Source: Diplodia intermedia (taxonomy: Eukaryota > Ascomycota > Dothideomycetes > Botryosphaeriales > Botryosphaeriaceae). From it: a DNA stretch of 64,000 bases. This document shows, piece after piece, positions 11,152-19,524 of this stretch (position 1 is its first letter; the number at the start of each line of letters is the position of its first letter). The notes beneath the pieces are model-generated. The model had not been told where the DNA came from and searched no databases. It was given only the letters and a program-made list of their open reading frames with translations. The position numbers and the translations under genes were made by a program. The stretch spans positions 1-64,000 of the forward strand of contig JAKEKT010000065.1 in NCBI GenBank assembly GCA_021495925.1, read 5' to 3'.

Positions 11152-13771
11152 TCACGGCGACAATGAACGATCGATGTTGAACAGCCTCGGTCCGTCCTCC
11201 ATCTTCCTGGCACCCAGCCGCTGCAGCTCCACCCACTGCGTCGGGAACTTTGCCTGGATCCAGCGTTCAACCTCCTCTTGTCTCGAGACGCCGTAGGCGG
11301 CGTTGAATAGCGTTCCCAACCTAAAAGACAACCCGTCAGTGATACCGTGCGGTTGAGCGTGCCGGCAAAGGGGCATGTGGAAAGCAGGTGGGTAGAAGAA
11401 GCAAGAAAAGAACCCACATGAACGTATCCGGCCTCCACCCGAACTCCCTCTCCGACCTAAGCAGCACCATCTGCGCGCCCTCGATGTTCTGATTCCCCGC
11501 TAGCGCGCCCACGTACGCCGCCAGCATCTGCCTGTTGATCTCCACGTCCATCGTCCGCAGCCTCGCCCACAGCTCCTTCGCGAGCCGCTCGCCCCGGCCC
11601 GACATGCGCTCGCAGACGCGGAAGGCGATGGGGATGGAGTTGAAGCTGGGCCCCTCGCGCGAGTTGACAATGTCCTCCCAGAAGCCCCACGCGCGCGCGG
11701 GCAGGCCGCAGGCCGTGTACGCCAGCATGAGGGCGTTGCGCAGCCGCGTCGACGGGTCGATGTCGAGGTCGAGCTTCATGGCGTTGTGCACGGCGTCCAG
11801 CAGGCTCTGGCACTCGTGGTCGCGCTCGTCGGCGTCCATGTCGCTGTCCGTCGCCGACACGCGCGGCGCGGCGAAGTCGGCGATGCCCGTCAGCGCCGCC
11901 ACGTACGTGCCCGCCGTCGCCCGCGTCGTCTTGTCGTCCAGCTCGCGCATGTGCGCGAAGACGTGGCACGCCATGTCAGCGCGCCCGCGGGCGAAGAACT
12001 CGCGCATCATGTCCGTGCGCGTCTTGCGCGGCAGCTCCGCGAAGATTGAGTGCGTGATGATGTACGTATCCCACGCGCGGGTGGTGGACGTGCGCTCGCG
12101 GTCCATGACGACGGCCACGAGCGAGTCGGCGATGCGGAGGCGCTCCTTTGCTGAGAAGTGGAAGGAGTGGGTTTGGAGAAGGTCGATGACGTCGTGCAGC
12201 TCGTTTTGCTGAAGATGCAGCACGCTCAGGGCGGAGACGGTCTCGGGTTCGAAGCGGCTTTTCCGCTCGTTAAGATCGTCGACCAAAGCCATGATGGTGT
12301 TGAAGTGGTATCTCCCTGACGCGCACATGGCCTGGACGAGCTGATTGGCCGCCAGCCCATCTTCGCCTCCGGAACAGTCCTCGGCTTGAAGGAGCTTGTA
12401 AGCAGCCCGTGCGCCGTCAATGTCCCCGCCAGAGAGCCGGTATTTCACCTGGAGATAGTAGGTGTCAGCGTTTGGGTGGATTCCCCATTTCAAGCCAAGA
12501 GAGATATATCTCTCAGCAAAATACGGCTCGTTCCGGGCCATGCACGACCCGACCAACTTGTTGATCGTTTCGACGTCCGGTTGTACCGATCTTCCGTCAA
12601 CAAAGGTTCTCCGAACCATGACGTTGATCATGCGGTCCACCTCATCGACGCCTTTACCAGACCCGGCAGACCATAGAAACAGAGCATCCCACATCGATTT
12701 TGCCCTCTTTAGGTGATCTTTGGCGGGATCCGAGTAGAACACCTCAAGAGTCTCGAGCATCGGACGCACGAGCGACTGGCCCCACTCGCTGTCCTTGTGC
12801 TGAAGGCAGCAGTTGAACATGGCATCGTAGGACCTGTGGGATATATCCAAAATTCCACCCGGAACTTTCGTGATCTCCTCATACACTTCCTTCGTGGCCG
12901 CCAGGTCACCGCGCCGCGCATGAATCCCGAGCAATTCGTCCTTGACCTTCCGTGTAACTTCTGCTGGGATCTCGAGATCTTGCATCATCTGAAGCGTTTG
13001 TTGTGCTTCCGCGATGTTGCCATGAGCGTAGAGCTGCTCTAATATGGCTGCCCAGGGCACGGAAGCTCTGTATGCGCTCGAGTAGTTCATGGTATGGTTC
13101 TTGTATTTTTCCAGCAGCAGATCACGAGCGCGCAAGGGCTCGCCGTTGACAGATATGGTCACAACCGTCTTTGCCAAGGCTCTGAAAATATAGGCATTGT
13201 AGGCAGTGGTGTCCTCGGCTTTGGCGGGTCTTGTAATTTCCAGAAACCTAAATAGCTCTTCGGCCAGAACAAGGTGGGTCTGGCTCCTAGGAGATCCGAT
13301 AGCGCCCAAAGTGTCCAGAGCGGCTTGCATGGTTGCTCGAGTGGGAAGCTCTGCTCCCTCGGCCTCGAACCGGTCGGCTTTGCGCTTTTCGTCCAGGTAG
13401 CGGAGGGTGTTCAACAGATGGCCAGCTTCGACGTCGGAAAAGGTGCCGCGCGAGTCCATCTTGGTCTTGATCAATTTGCAGAAGGCCGCGCAAAGGGTCG
13501 TGAGGTTTGGCGGCCGTGAATGTTCGGTTTGGGCGCGATTGAGGTCGACCAGCTTGTCCAGCCCTGGGGCCAAGTCGGCGCCTTTGACCCTGCGTTCCGA
13601 CTCACGCGCGAAGCCGAAGAAGGAGCGCGTCTGAGCGAAGCCATGGCGGCGGATTGTTTGGGAGCGTGGCTGCAGGCAGGCATTGGCGCGGCGGTAGAGG
13701 CAATCGCGGTAGACAATGGGTTCGTTGGCAAGAATCCTGCGAATCACCAGCCGGGTGAGGTGGGCGGGCAT
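11152..13771 (-). CDS. Mitochondrial pentatricopeptide-repeat protein, CIA84-like
   Basis: Two exons, 13771-11418 and 11320-11152, with a 97-bp intron (11321-11417), give 840 aa. Splicing joins FGWRPDTFM to LGTLFNAAYGVSRQEE. The body is all-helical with PPR-like units, for example AYNAYIFRALAKT, ETINKLVGSCMARNEPYFA, DTYYLQVKYRLSGGDIDGA and NALMLAYTACGLPARAWGFW. The N-terminus (MPAHLTRLVIRRIL, many Arg, few acidic residues) fits a mitochondrial presequence. From memory, length, layout and the C-terminal motif ending GPRLFNIDRSL resemble Neurospora CIA84, the chaperone that helps assemble the complex I membrane arm. PPR family membership is firm; the CIA84 assignment is a recollection, not an alignment. 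It is head-to-head with a mitoribosomal protein gene. Confidence 0.78.
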
Positions 13772-14031
13772 GGCGGCGGGGAGCTCGGCGGCGGCTGCGC
13801 GGGCGGGCCGGGAGGAGTGGCGCGAGGTGGTTGAGACGCTCAATGGCGCATGTCTGGGGCGATCGGCCGGAGATGCGAGAGCTGGGCTGGCAGGGCAATT
13901 GCGGCGGGAGGTGGTTTGACGGAGCGGATGACGACAGCCACGCGAAGGGCAAGGGCGAGTGCCGCAAAAACTCCAGCGCCAAGCATCACCGCTCTCCACC
14001 TCGGCCTGCCCTCCGCTCCGCAACACCCCAA
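13772..14031. promoter_or_regulatory. Shared promoter of the PPR gene and bS18m
   Basis: Only 260 bp separate the two divergent start codons, so both mitochondrial genes must be expressed from this GC-rich interval. No TATA box is obvious. The pairing of two mitochondrial genes suggests coordinated expression, but that is inference. Confidence 0.6.
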
Positions 14032-14811
14032 ATGTCTTTACTGCGACTGTCCACCACCCGCCCATTGGCCGCCCTGTGTGGCGCGCCTGTCCGCGCCTTC
14101 TCCACCACCACCGTCGCCCGCGACCAGGACAGCTCCCGCGATCCAACGTCAGGTACCGCATCCGCCTCTCCCCGCAAACCGCCGCGCAACCACTGACCCG
14201 CTCCTGCAGCTCTTGTCAAATCTGTCATGTCGGGATCGGGTGTCGAGAGCCAGGACAAGCCCAATTACGCCCGCTTCCAGCCTCGGCCTCGCGAGCAAAC
14301 CGGCGATCGGTCCAGTCCGTCGTCGGCCCAGTACGCGCAGAGACTCCTGCGGCAGTCGTCCACGGCCGAGGAAGTCGACCTCGCGCGCCTCCGCGGCGAT
14401 CTCGAAGGCCAGATGCAGCGCCGCTGGCAGAGCGGCGATGTCTACGCGCCGCACGACCTTACCGGTGTCGAAGCCAAGAAGTGGAAGCGGTCGAGGCGGG
14501 CCCCTAAGACCGACGCGGTCGATTACCTGGGACTCAACCCGACAAAGGAATACAAGGTACAGGCTTCAATGGCATGTGCAATGCAAAGGCGAACCTCGTG
14601 GGCTGACTGGTCTAAACAGAACTTCGCTATCATGTCCGAGTTCATGACCGAGCTTGGCCGCATCAAACCCTCCAAGGCTACCGGTCTCCGGCCTAAGAAC
14701 CACCGCAAGATGGCCAAGGCGATACGGAGAGCGATTGGCATCGGCATCATGCCCAGTGTTCACATCCACCCTGAGTTGATCAAGCCGTCGCATGGCGCTC
14801 TGAACTCCTAA
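14032..14811 (+). CDS. Mitochondrial small-subunit ribosomal protein bS18m
   Basis: Three exons, 14032-14152, 14210-14556 and 14620-14811, with introns of 57 and 63 bp, give 219 aa. The bS18 core is split by the second intron: KTDAVDYLGLNPTKEYK joins NFAIMSEFMTELGRI, followed by TGLRPKNHRKMAKAIRRAIG and MPSVHIHPEL. This matches the rRNA-binding core of bS18 (yeast Rsm18). The N-terminus (MSLLRLSTTRPLAALCGAPV...FSTTTVAR) is a classic mitochondrial targeting sequence. Confidence 0.93.
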
Positions 14812-15335
14812 AGTAGTAGAAATGTGAAGTGGTGGGGCTGGGACCATTGCAGAGAGTACTGGTGGACTCCTTGGGCTGTGGTCCAAAGCTCCGGTCTTGG
14901 GGAATGTACAGGCCGTGGACTCATGCCAGAGGTTTTTCTTTCTGAAGGTCTGTACGATACGGCCTGTTTTGCAGCATAGGTCAAGGCTGTAGAGAGATGT
15001 GTAAATTATGAGCACCGCATTTCGTAAGCACATTCTAAATCTTTTGTAACCACAACAAGGGTTCTCATCTCAAGTACAATTCAGTGACTGGAAGCTTGCA
15101 GTGCCTGGCCCGCGCTGATCGGCTCCGTGGCTGGCGTGCCTGCCGATGCATAGCTAGGGAATCGCATTCAGACTTACTTAACAACCGGAGGATCTTCGGG
15201 AGATAATTCAGGTTCTAGCGTAAATGCTTTAAGAGCATGGCTAGCTTTTTTTTTTTTTCTAAAAAAAATGTGATTTCGCGTTTACGCGTCGACGCGTGCA
15301 GGTAGTTCCTACCGTACCTACCACCCAAACAGCTG
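14812..15335. other. Intergenic, bS18m 3' flank
   Basis: Nothing coding is seen. AT content rises towards the mobile-element island, with a T-run and A-run at about 15247-15268 and a CGCGT-rich palindromic patch at about 15279-15297. Confidence 0.5.
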
Positions 15336-15396
15336 GAAGCGCCGCCACTCTCTTCAACCGAAGGCGATGAGCTTGATGATACACACGAGGATGGGC
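15336..15396 (+). pseudogene. Fragment of a second copy of the acidic gene at 18.6-19.3 kb
   Basis: About 45 bp read EAPPLSSTEGDELDD on the plus strand and match, with only a couple of substitutions, the minus-strand exon at about 18970-18920. The fragment is cut off on the right by an inverted-repeat element at 15394. It shows that the gene at 18.6-19.3 kb once had a paralogue in opposite orientation about 3.5 kb away. Confidence 0.6.
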
Positions 15397-15537
15397 AGTT
15401 GAATCCTATATCTGGATGCATATGTACGGTCTTAAATCTTACATCTACGTCCGTACATTGACTTCAACTGACCATATAAGAGCGCCCAGGAAAGTCGAAT
15501 TTACGTCCGAACATTTCCTTCACCTTCCCACGTAGGA
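15394..15537. mobile_element. Degraded inverted-repeat element, copy C
   Basis: 15394-15470 is an imperfect palindrome: CAGTTGAATCC...TCTGGATGCATATGT on the left, and CAGTTGAAGTCAATGTACGG when the right end is reverse-complemented. A second end follows at 15492-15537, finishing CCCACGTAGGA, which matches the outer terminus of copies at 842 and 20066. It looks like two overlapping or rearranged insertions. Confidence 0.5.
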
Positions 15538-15662
15538 GGTCGTAAAAACTTCCGATCTACATTGACCAAAAAGCTACGGATGACATTGAGAAGAAGCTTT
15601 ATAAGCTAAACTACAGAGAGAAAAGTACAAATAAGAGCAGGCCGAATATGAGGCTGAAGTGA

Positions 15663-16082
15663 ACCCATCTGGCCGAGGCAGAAGAAGAGAGAGCGCGCAA
15701 GCGGTACGCCGATGAGATGGCTCGGTTCGATGCGCGGCAAAAGGCTGAAGCGGAAAAGAAGTCCGAGGCGGGTGGAAAGGGTTGGGATGCTCGTCGTGCA
15801 AAGGAAGCCGAACAGCTCCGCAAAGCCGAGGAGGCTCGACAAAAGAAGATCAGCCGCAAGAGGTGGGAAATCCGGAGAACGAACGGTGAAAAGGGTGAGA
15901 TTGAAGAGAATGAGCGCGAGCAGCGTGAGCTTGAGGAGAATCAACGTGAGCGTGAGGGGTTTGAGCAGCATGAACGTGAGCTTCAGCAGGGCACAGTAGG
16001 TGACAAAAGAAACTGCCCACCCGCATCTGCCTCATACAAGTTTTACACGGGATGGGTAGTGGAATACAAGATCCGGACGTAA
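15663..16082 (+). pseudogene. Truncated coiled-coil coding fragment
   Basis: An open frame runs from just after a TGA at 15660 to a stop at 16080-16082. Residues up to about position 16000 form a strongly charged coiled coil (AEAEEERARKRYADEM, RRAKEAEQLRKAEEARQKK, EENEREQRELEENQRERE). The last 27 codons, starting GDKRNCPPASASY, are read from the inverted-repeat element inserted at 15998, so the natural C-terminus is lost. Heptad content resembles the start of the broken gene on the other strand (ERQESELKRLEAER, about 18285), suggesting both derive from one family. Confidence 0.5.
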
Positions 16083-16140
16083 ATTTGTATTCCAGTATGT
16101 GTGTAAGGAAGACACGCGCGGGTGGTTCTTTTGTCACGCG
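15998..16140. mobile_element. Larger inverted-repeat element, copy D
   Basis: Left terminus GGTGACAAAAGAAACTGCCC; the right terminus, reverse-complemented, reads GCGTGACAAAAGAACCACCC. The middle (16049-16102) holds the core of the small TA-flanked element, GTAGTGGAATACAAGATCC and TCCGGACGTAAATTTG, with part of its right half deleted. Exact outer borders are unclear because similarity between copies extends some bases beyond GTGAC. There is no coding capacity, so it is non-autonomous. Confidence 0.6.
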
Positions 16141-16326
16141 CTATGAGGGGGCCTAATCGCAGATCGAGTGATCCTTCGGTGATGTAGAGCCCTTAGCTAG
16201 TGAGTCGATACTGTAGAGGGCGCAATCGCAAACCAAGTGGTCCTTCGATGATGTGGAGTTTTTCATCATTGTCATCGTTTTCTTCATTGAAGGTGAGGTC
16301 AGTCGAGACCTCGCCCGAATAGACGC

Positions 16327-16694
16327 TGATGATGCGGGTCCGAAGGTGAGGAGGTGGTGTGGTCGTATCGCCGAGCGGAAGAAGCAGTGAAATACCCCTC
16401 CCCTCCCCTTCCTCTACTCTCCCCTTCCCCTTCCTCTCCTCTCCCCTCCCCTCCCCTTCCTCTCCCCTCCCCTTCCTCTCCTCTCCCCTTCCTCTCCTCT
16501 CCCCTTCCCCTCCTCTCCCCTTCCTCTCCTCTCCCCTTCCCCTCCCCTCCCCTTCCTCTCCCCTCCCCTTCCTCTCCCCTCCCCTTCCTCTCCCCTCCCC
16601 TTCCTCTCCCCTCCCCTTCCTCTCCCCTCCCCTTCCCCTTCCCTCCCCTTCCCCTTCCCTCCCCTTCCCCCCACATCGATCGCTCCTGCCAACA
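16327..16694. mobile_element. TG...CA mini-element, copy 1, expanded by an internal minisatellite
   Basis: Begins TGATGATGCGGGTCC and ends GCTCCTGCCAACA. It is flanked by ACGC on both sides (16323-16326 and 16695-16698). Its outer parts align with the three other copies; the middle of the original (AATACCCCCTG in other copies) is replaced by about 278 bp of pyrimidine repeat. Element plus one repeat adds 372 bp, a multiple of three, within a coding frame. Confidence 0.75.
16395..16672. repeat. Polypyrimidine minisatellite, 16-bp unit
   Basis: About 278 bp of C and T only, apart from one A at 16416; 16417-16672 is 256 bp without a purine. The commonest unit is CCCCTCCCCTTCCTCT. Because 16 is not divisible by three and no stop can form, all three frames on both strands stay open, reading Gly/Arg/Glu/Lys repeats on the minus strand and Pro/Ser/Leu repeats on the plus strand. 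These long frames are not evidence of a protein. Confidence 0.9.
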
Positions 16695-17488
16695 ACGCCG
16701 AGAAATGCGCCAGCAGGTACGTCGGCTACGACGAGTGGGATTTCATTGCTTCTGTTGTCGTCGTCCTCCGCGTTGAAGGTGATGACTGCCCACGCGAAAT
16801 TGAGGTTTTCATCTCCGTTGTAGCCTTGCCCGGCCAAGCTGGACATGTCCGGGTCATCGATGTACTTCTCGTGCATCTCGGCATGTTTGATGTGCCAACT
16901 CACGGCGTTGGACGGGAGCCTCCACTTGGACATCCACTCCAATTTCTTTCCCGCCAGCCACCCTTGAGACTCTGTCTGGGCTTGATCGTGAACCTGCTTG
17001 TAGGCTTTGGAAAACCAGGCTGCCCACTGAAACAGTTCCTTCTCTCCAAAGCCCTTTAAGGTTGGGAGTTTTCGCAGTGTTGCGTTGAGCAGATCTCCGC
17101 GATAGAGAAATACCCAGCGAAATTCTGGCCTGCGACGTAGTTCAGCAAGCCTCCTGAGGAATGTCTTCTCGTAGGTCATCTGCTGAGTCGTTGGCGGCGT
17201 CGTGCTTCCTTTGGAGGTCATCATGTATTCTTCCAGGACCTCGGCCATGGAGTATTTCCTATCATTTGGGTCGTCCGTTTCTTCGCAGGTTTGCAACAAG
17301 ATGTCCCAGATCAGCGACTCCTTGTAATTGAGTAGCAGCTCCGTTGACTTGGCCATGTGTTTTTCCTGCGCAATGGCGCGAATGGCGCCATCACCGAATT
17401 CAAGCTTGAGAAGCTTCCGTTCAATTTCATCCATGGCTCTTGAGCTAAAGCCGCTGTCCAATAGCTTGCCCTGGAATTCCGCGGGAGG

Positions 17489-17703
17489 CCACGTCGGTGA
17501 CAAAAGAAATTGCCTACCCGCATCTGCCTCAAAAAAAACTCTCACCGGGTGGGTAGTTGAATACAAGATCCTGACGTAAGTATGTGCATTTAAAATGTAC
17601 ATGTACGTCCGGAACTTGTATTCAACTGCCTACACCAACTTGATAATAATGCAGTGTTTGTGTAAGGTAAACGCGGGTGTGCAGTTTCTTTTGTCACCCG
17701 CGG
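17489..17703. mobile_element. Larger inverted-repeat element, copy E (best preserved)
   Basis: The left terminus begins GGTGACAAAAGAAATTGCC and continues into TACCCGC; the right terminus reverse-complements to GGTGACAAAAGAAACTGC followed by ACACCCGCG. That is an inverted repeat of about 26 bp around a body of about 215 bp. Nested in the centre (17549-17632) is a near-perfect small palindrome: GTAGTTGAATACAAGATCC on the left against GCAGTTGAATACAAGTTCC on the right, both followed by a GACGTA block. It is inserted in the broken gene at 16193-18290. CCGCGG occurs on both flanks, but I cannot say whether it is a target duplication. Confidence 0.7.
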
Positions 17704-18150
17704 TGAGGCTTTCCTGTAGTCGCATTGTGCTCGCTGTGGTGTTTTGCGGTGCGGATGGCTTCTAAGAAGCCTGGCAACGGGGAATGCTTCGAATGCGCGG
17801 CCTCTGGGAGGGTTGCAAAGAAGGTTGGGAGCATCTGGCTCCGCTGAGTGACCTTCTTAGAGCGCAAGCTCCGGTAGACATCCTTCGCAAACGCCTCAAC
17901 CTTCCATTTGCTTATCTCGGGATGTTTTGTTGAAGAGCTGTCTTTCCGCTGTCGCTTCGCTACGGAGCCTTGTGTGTTTGCAGGAGGTGAGCCTGACAAC
18001 TGCCGTTTCTCGTAATTCTGGTTGCTGATGGGTGTGGGCAAGCCTCCATCACCAGTCCGACACGGTTGCGGGGTTTCGGGCTGTTGTGGCTCAGGCTCAA
18101 TGCGCGTGGTGTCGGGGTGACCTGTCTGCTGTGATTCTGTCTCATGGCGC

Positions 18151-18245
18151 TGATGTGCGGGTCCGATGGATGGTAGGTGAGGAGGTGTCGTATGGGTGAG
18201 CGGAAGAAGCTGTGAAATACCCCCTGTCGGTCGCTCCTGCCAACA
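18151..18245. mobile_element. TG...CA mini-element, copy 2
   Basis: 95 bp, starting TGATGTGCGGGTCC and ending GCTCCTGCCAACA, flanked by GCGC at 18147-18150 and 18246-18249. Element plus one repeat equals 99 bp, so it adds 33 codons without shifting the frame of the host gene. On that strand it reads CWQERPTGGISQLLPL and onward with no stop. Removing it joins LEAER directly to HETESQQ. Confidence 0.8.
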
Positions 18246-18371
18246 GCGCTCGGCTTCCAGGCGCTTGAGCTCACTTTCTTGCCGCTCAATCTGAAATGTC
18301 GACTTTATATGTGCTGTTGATGGATTAGGAAGTCGAATCCACCAGAGTTCACCCCTAGCGAAGCTGCGTAG

Positions 18372-18625
18372 CTAGCGTATCCTCGCTGGTGGATGGTCCT
18401 CGCTGGTGGGCGGTGCTCGCTGGTGGGCGGTGATTGTGCGGGTCCGAAGGTGAGGAGGTGGTGTCGTATCGCTGAGCGGAAGAAGCAGTGAAATACTCCC
18501 TGTTGGTCGCTTCTGCCAACAGCGGTGCTCGCTGCTGGGCGGTGCTCGCTGCTAGGCGGTGTTCGCTGCTAGGCGGTACTCGTTGCTAGGCGCTCCTCGT
18601 TGCCAATGGTGCTAGCTGTGCTTGC
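18372..18625. repeat. 17-bp tandem array split by a mini-element
   Basis: Units of the form GCGGTGCTCGCTGCTGG repeat about three times before 18430 and about five to six times after 18521, with growing divergence at both edges. The 91-bp mini-element copy 3 lies between the two halves. The array separates the acidic gene (right) from the broken gene (left). Confidence 0.75.
18431..18521. mobile_element. TG...CA mini-element, copy 3
   Basis: 91 bp from TGATTGTGCGGGTCC to TTCTGCCAACA, flanked by GCGG at 18427-18430 and 18522-18525. Because the 17-bp array itself contains GCGG once per unit, this copy alone could not prove a target duplication. It is the cleanest copy internally, with the hairpin TGTTGG...CCAACA near its right end. 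Confidence 0.72.
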
Positions 18626-18627
18626 TG

Positions 18628-19276
18628 TTAAGCGGTGGTGGTGTTGCCTAGGGCGGCCTCTATCTCGTGGAGTGGAGCTCCACTGCGTATCATGTCCTTG
18701 AGCGACAATAGATACGGAACGTCTCTGTCGGACTTCTCCCGAATCCACTTCTCAAGCAAGGTGGTCTGTGTCCAGTCCTTGTCGTTTATACCCTACGTGC
18801 TTCAGTTATTTTCAGGCCTTTCAGGCAGCAGCCAGAGAACATTTACCCAGCTTTAAAGCTTTTGGTTGACAGCTTCAATTATCTCATCTCTTGTCATGTC
18901 TCCGGCATCTGCAAGCATGTCGTCAAGCTCATCGCCTTCGGTTGAGGAGAGTGGCGGCGCTTCCTCCGAGTCCTCGTCCTCGTCTTGGTATCAAAAAATG
19001 TCAGCGGATGTATCGTCCATGAGAAGTTCTCTATCCTGCTCACCTGAGGCCATGCTTTCACTCTCACTCTCAGTGGCTTGGTCTGTCTCGCCGTGGTCCC
19101 TGCCGCTGTCTCTCTCGGTTTCGGGGCTGCTGCAGGATTCTTCGTCGTGGGACGCCTCATCTTCCGAAGGCTCGTTGTAGCTGACTACACTCGCCGTTGC
19201 CTGATGAATCAGCACGAGTGAGAAAGAGAGCGGGAGGTCCTTCTGTACTTACCCTTCGAGGGCGGTTCGCCGCCAT
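18628..19276 (-). CDS. Small acidic protein, unknown family, perhaps decayed at the 3' end
   Basis: Exon 1 is 19276-19253 (MAANRPRR), exon 2 is 19200-19044 and exon 3 starts at 18983. Donors GTAAGT and GTGAGC and branch-like GCTGATT and GCTGACA support both introns (52 and 60 bp). The product is very acidic (SEDEASHDEESCSS, DEDEDSEEAPPLSSTEGDEL). In the direct frame it stops at 18853 after AVNQKL (103 aa). A further open exon at 18792-18628 (INDKDWTQTTLLEKWI...SLKDMIRSGAPLHEIEAALG) looks coding and follows a TAG acceptor, but joining it needs a weak donor upstream of that stop. So the gene is either alternatively spliced or decayed. No family is recognised; a paralogous scrap lies at 15336-15396. 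Confidence 0.45.
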
Positions 19277-19524
19277 GGTGCTCCACACAAAAGCAACTCA
19301 CCCAGGGTGAGCAGCTTTGACCAGGGGAAGTAAGACGCAATCACGATGCGTGTGGAGAGGGAGGGGGCGCAGCAACAGTATATGGTGACAATGGAGAAGA
19401 TGAGTTCAGAGTGGAGAGGCGAAGCTTGAGTCAAGAGCAAAGGCGCTTGCAGAACGGCGAATAGAGAAGGGGCGAGGGTGGCGAACAGAGAAGGCGCCCC
19501 TCGCCCCTTCCCGTCTTGCCAAAT

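Larger units (their letters stand above)
16193..18290 (-). pseudogene. Broken gene of an unrecognised family, possibly SET-like at its C-terminus, with three insertions
   Basis: Reading leftward from a good acceptor (TTTCAG|ATTGAG, exon from 18290), the frame starts IERQESELKRLEAER. It continues through a Pro/Gln-rich linker, a basic patch (VAKRQRKD) and a folded-looking region (KWKVEAFAKDVYRSLRSKK, LPTFFATLPEA). It is cut by an inverted-repeat element (17489-17703), then resumes with GKLLDSGFSSRAMDEIERKL, RRPEFRWVFLYRGDLLNAT and FAWAVITFNAEDDD up to DVPAGAFLGV. Two small TG...CA elements (18151-18245 and 16327-16694) also interrupt it. Removing each, with one 4-bp repeat, leaves a continuous frame, giving AFLGVYSGEV at the second site. 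PAGAFLGVYSGEV recalls the start of SET domains, but I see no catalytic NH(S)C or Tyr motif. The frame ends at 16193, probably truncated. I do not recognise the family. Confidence 0.5.

Noticed and set aside
16354..16823. Long Pro/Ser/Leu frames on the plus strand and Gly/Arg/Glu frames on the minus strand
   Set aside because: They are translations of a stop-free polypyrimidine minisatellite and occur in all frames.
18431..18521. Reading the TG...CA elements as introner-like introns, since some copies can be cut GT...AG and contain a hairpin
   Set aside because: GT-AG excision of copies 1 and 2 gives frameshifts and early stops, whereas excision at the 4-bp repeats gives seamless frames in both; copies 3 and 4 lack the terminal AG.
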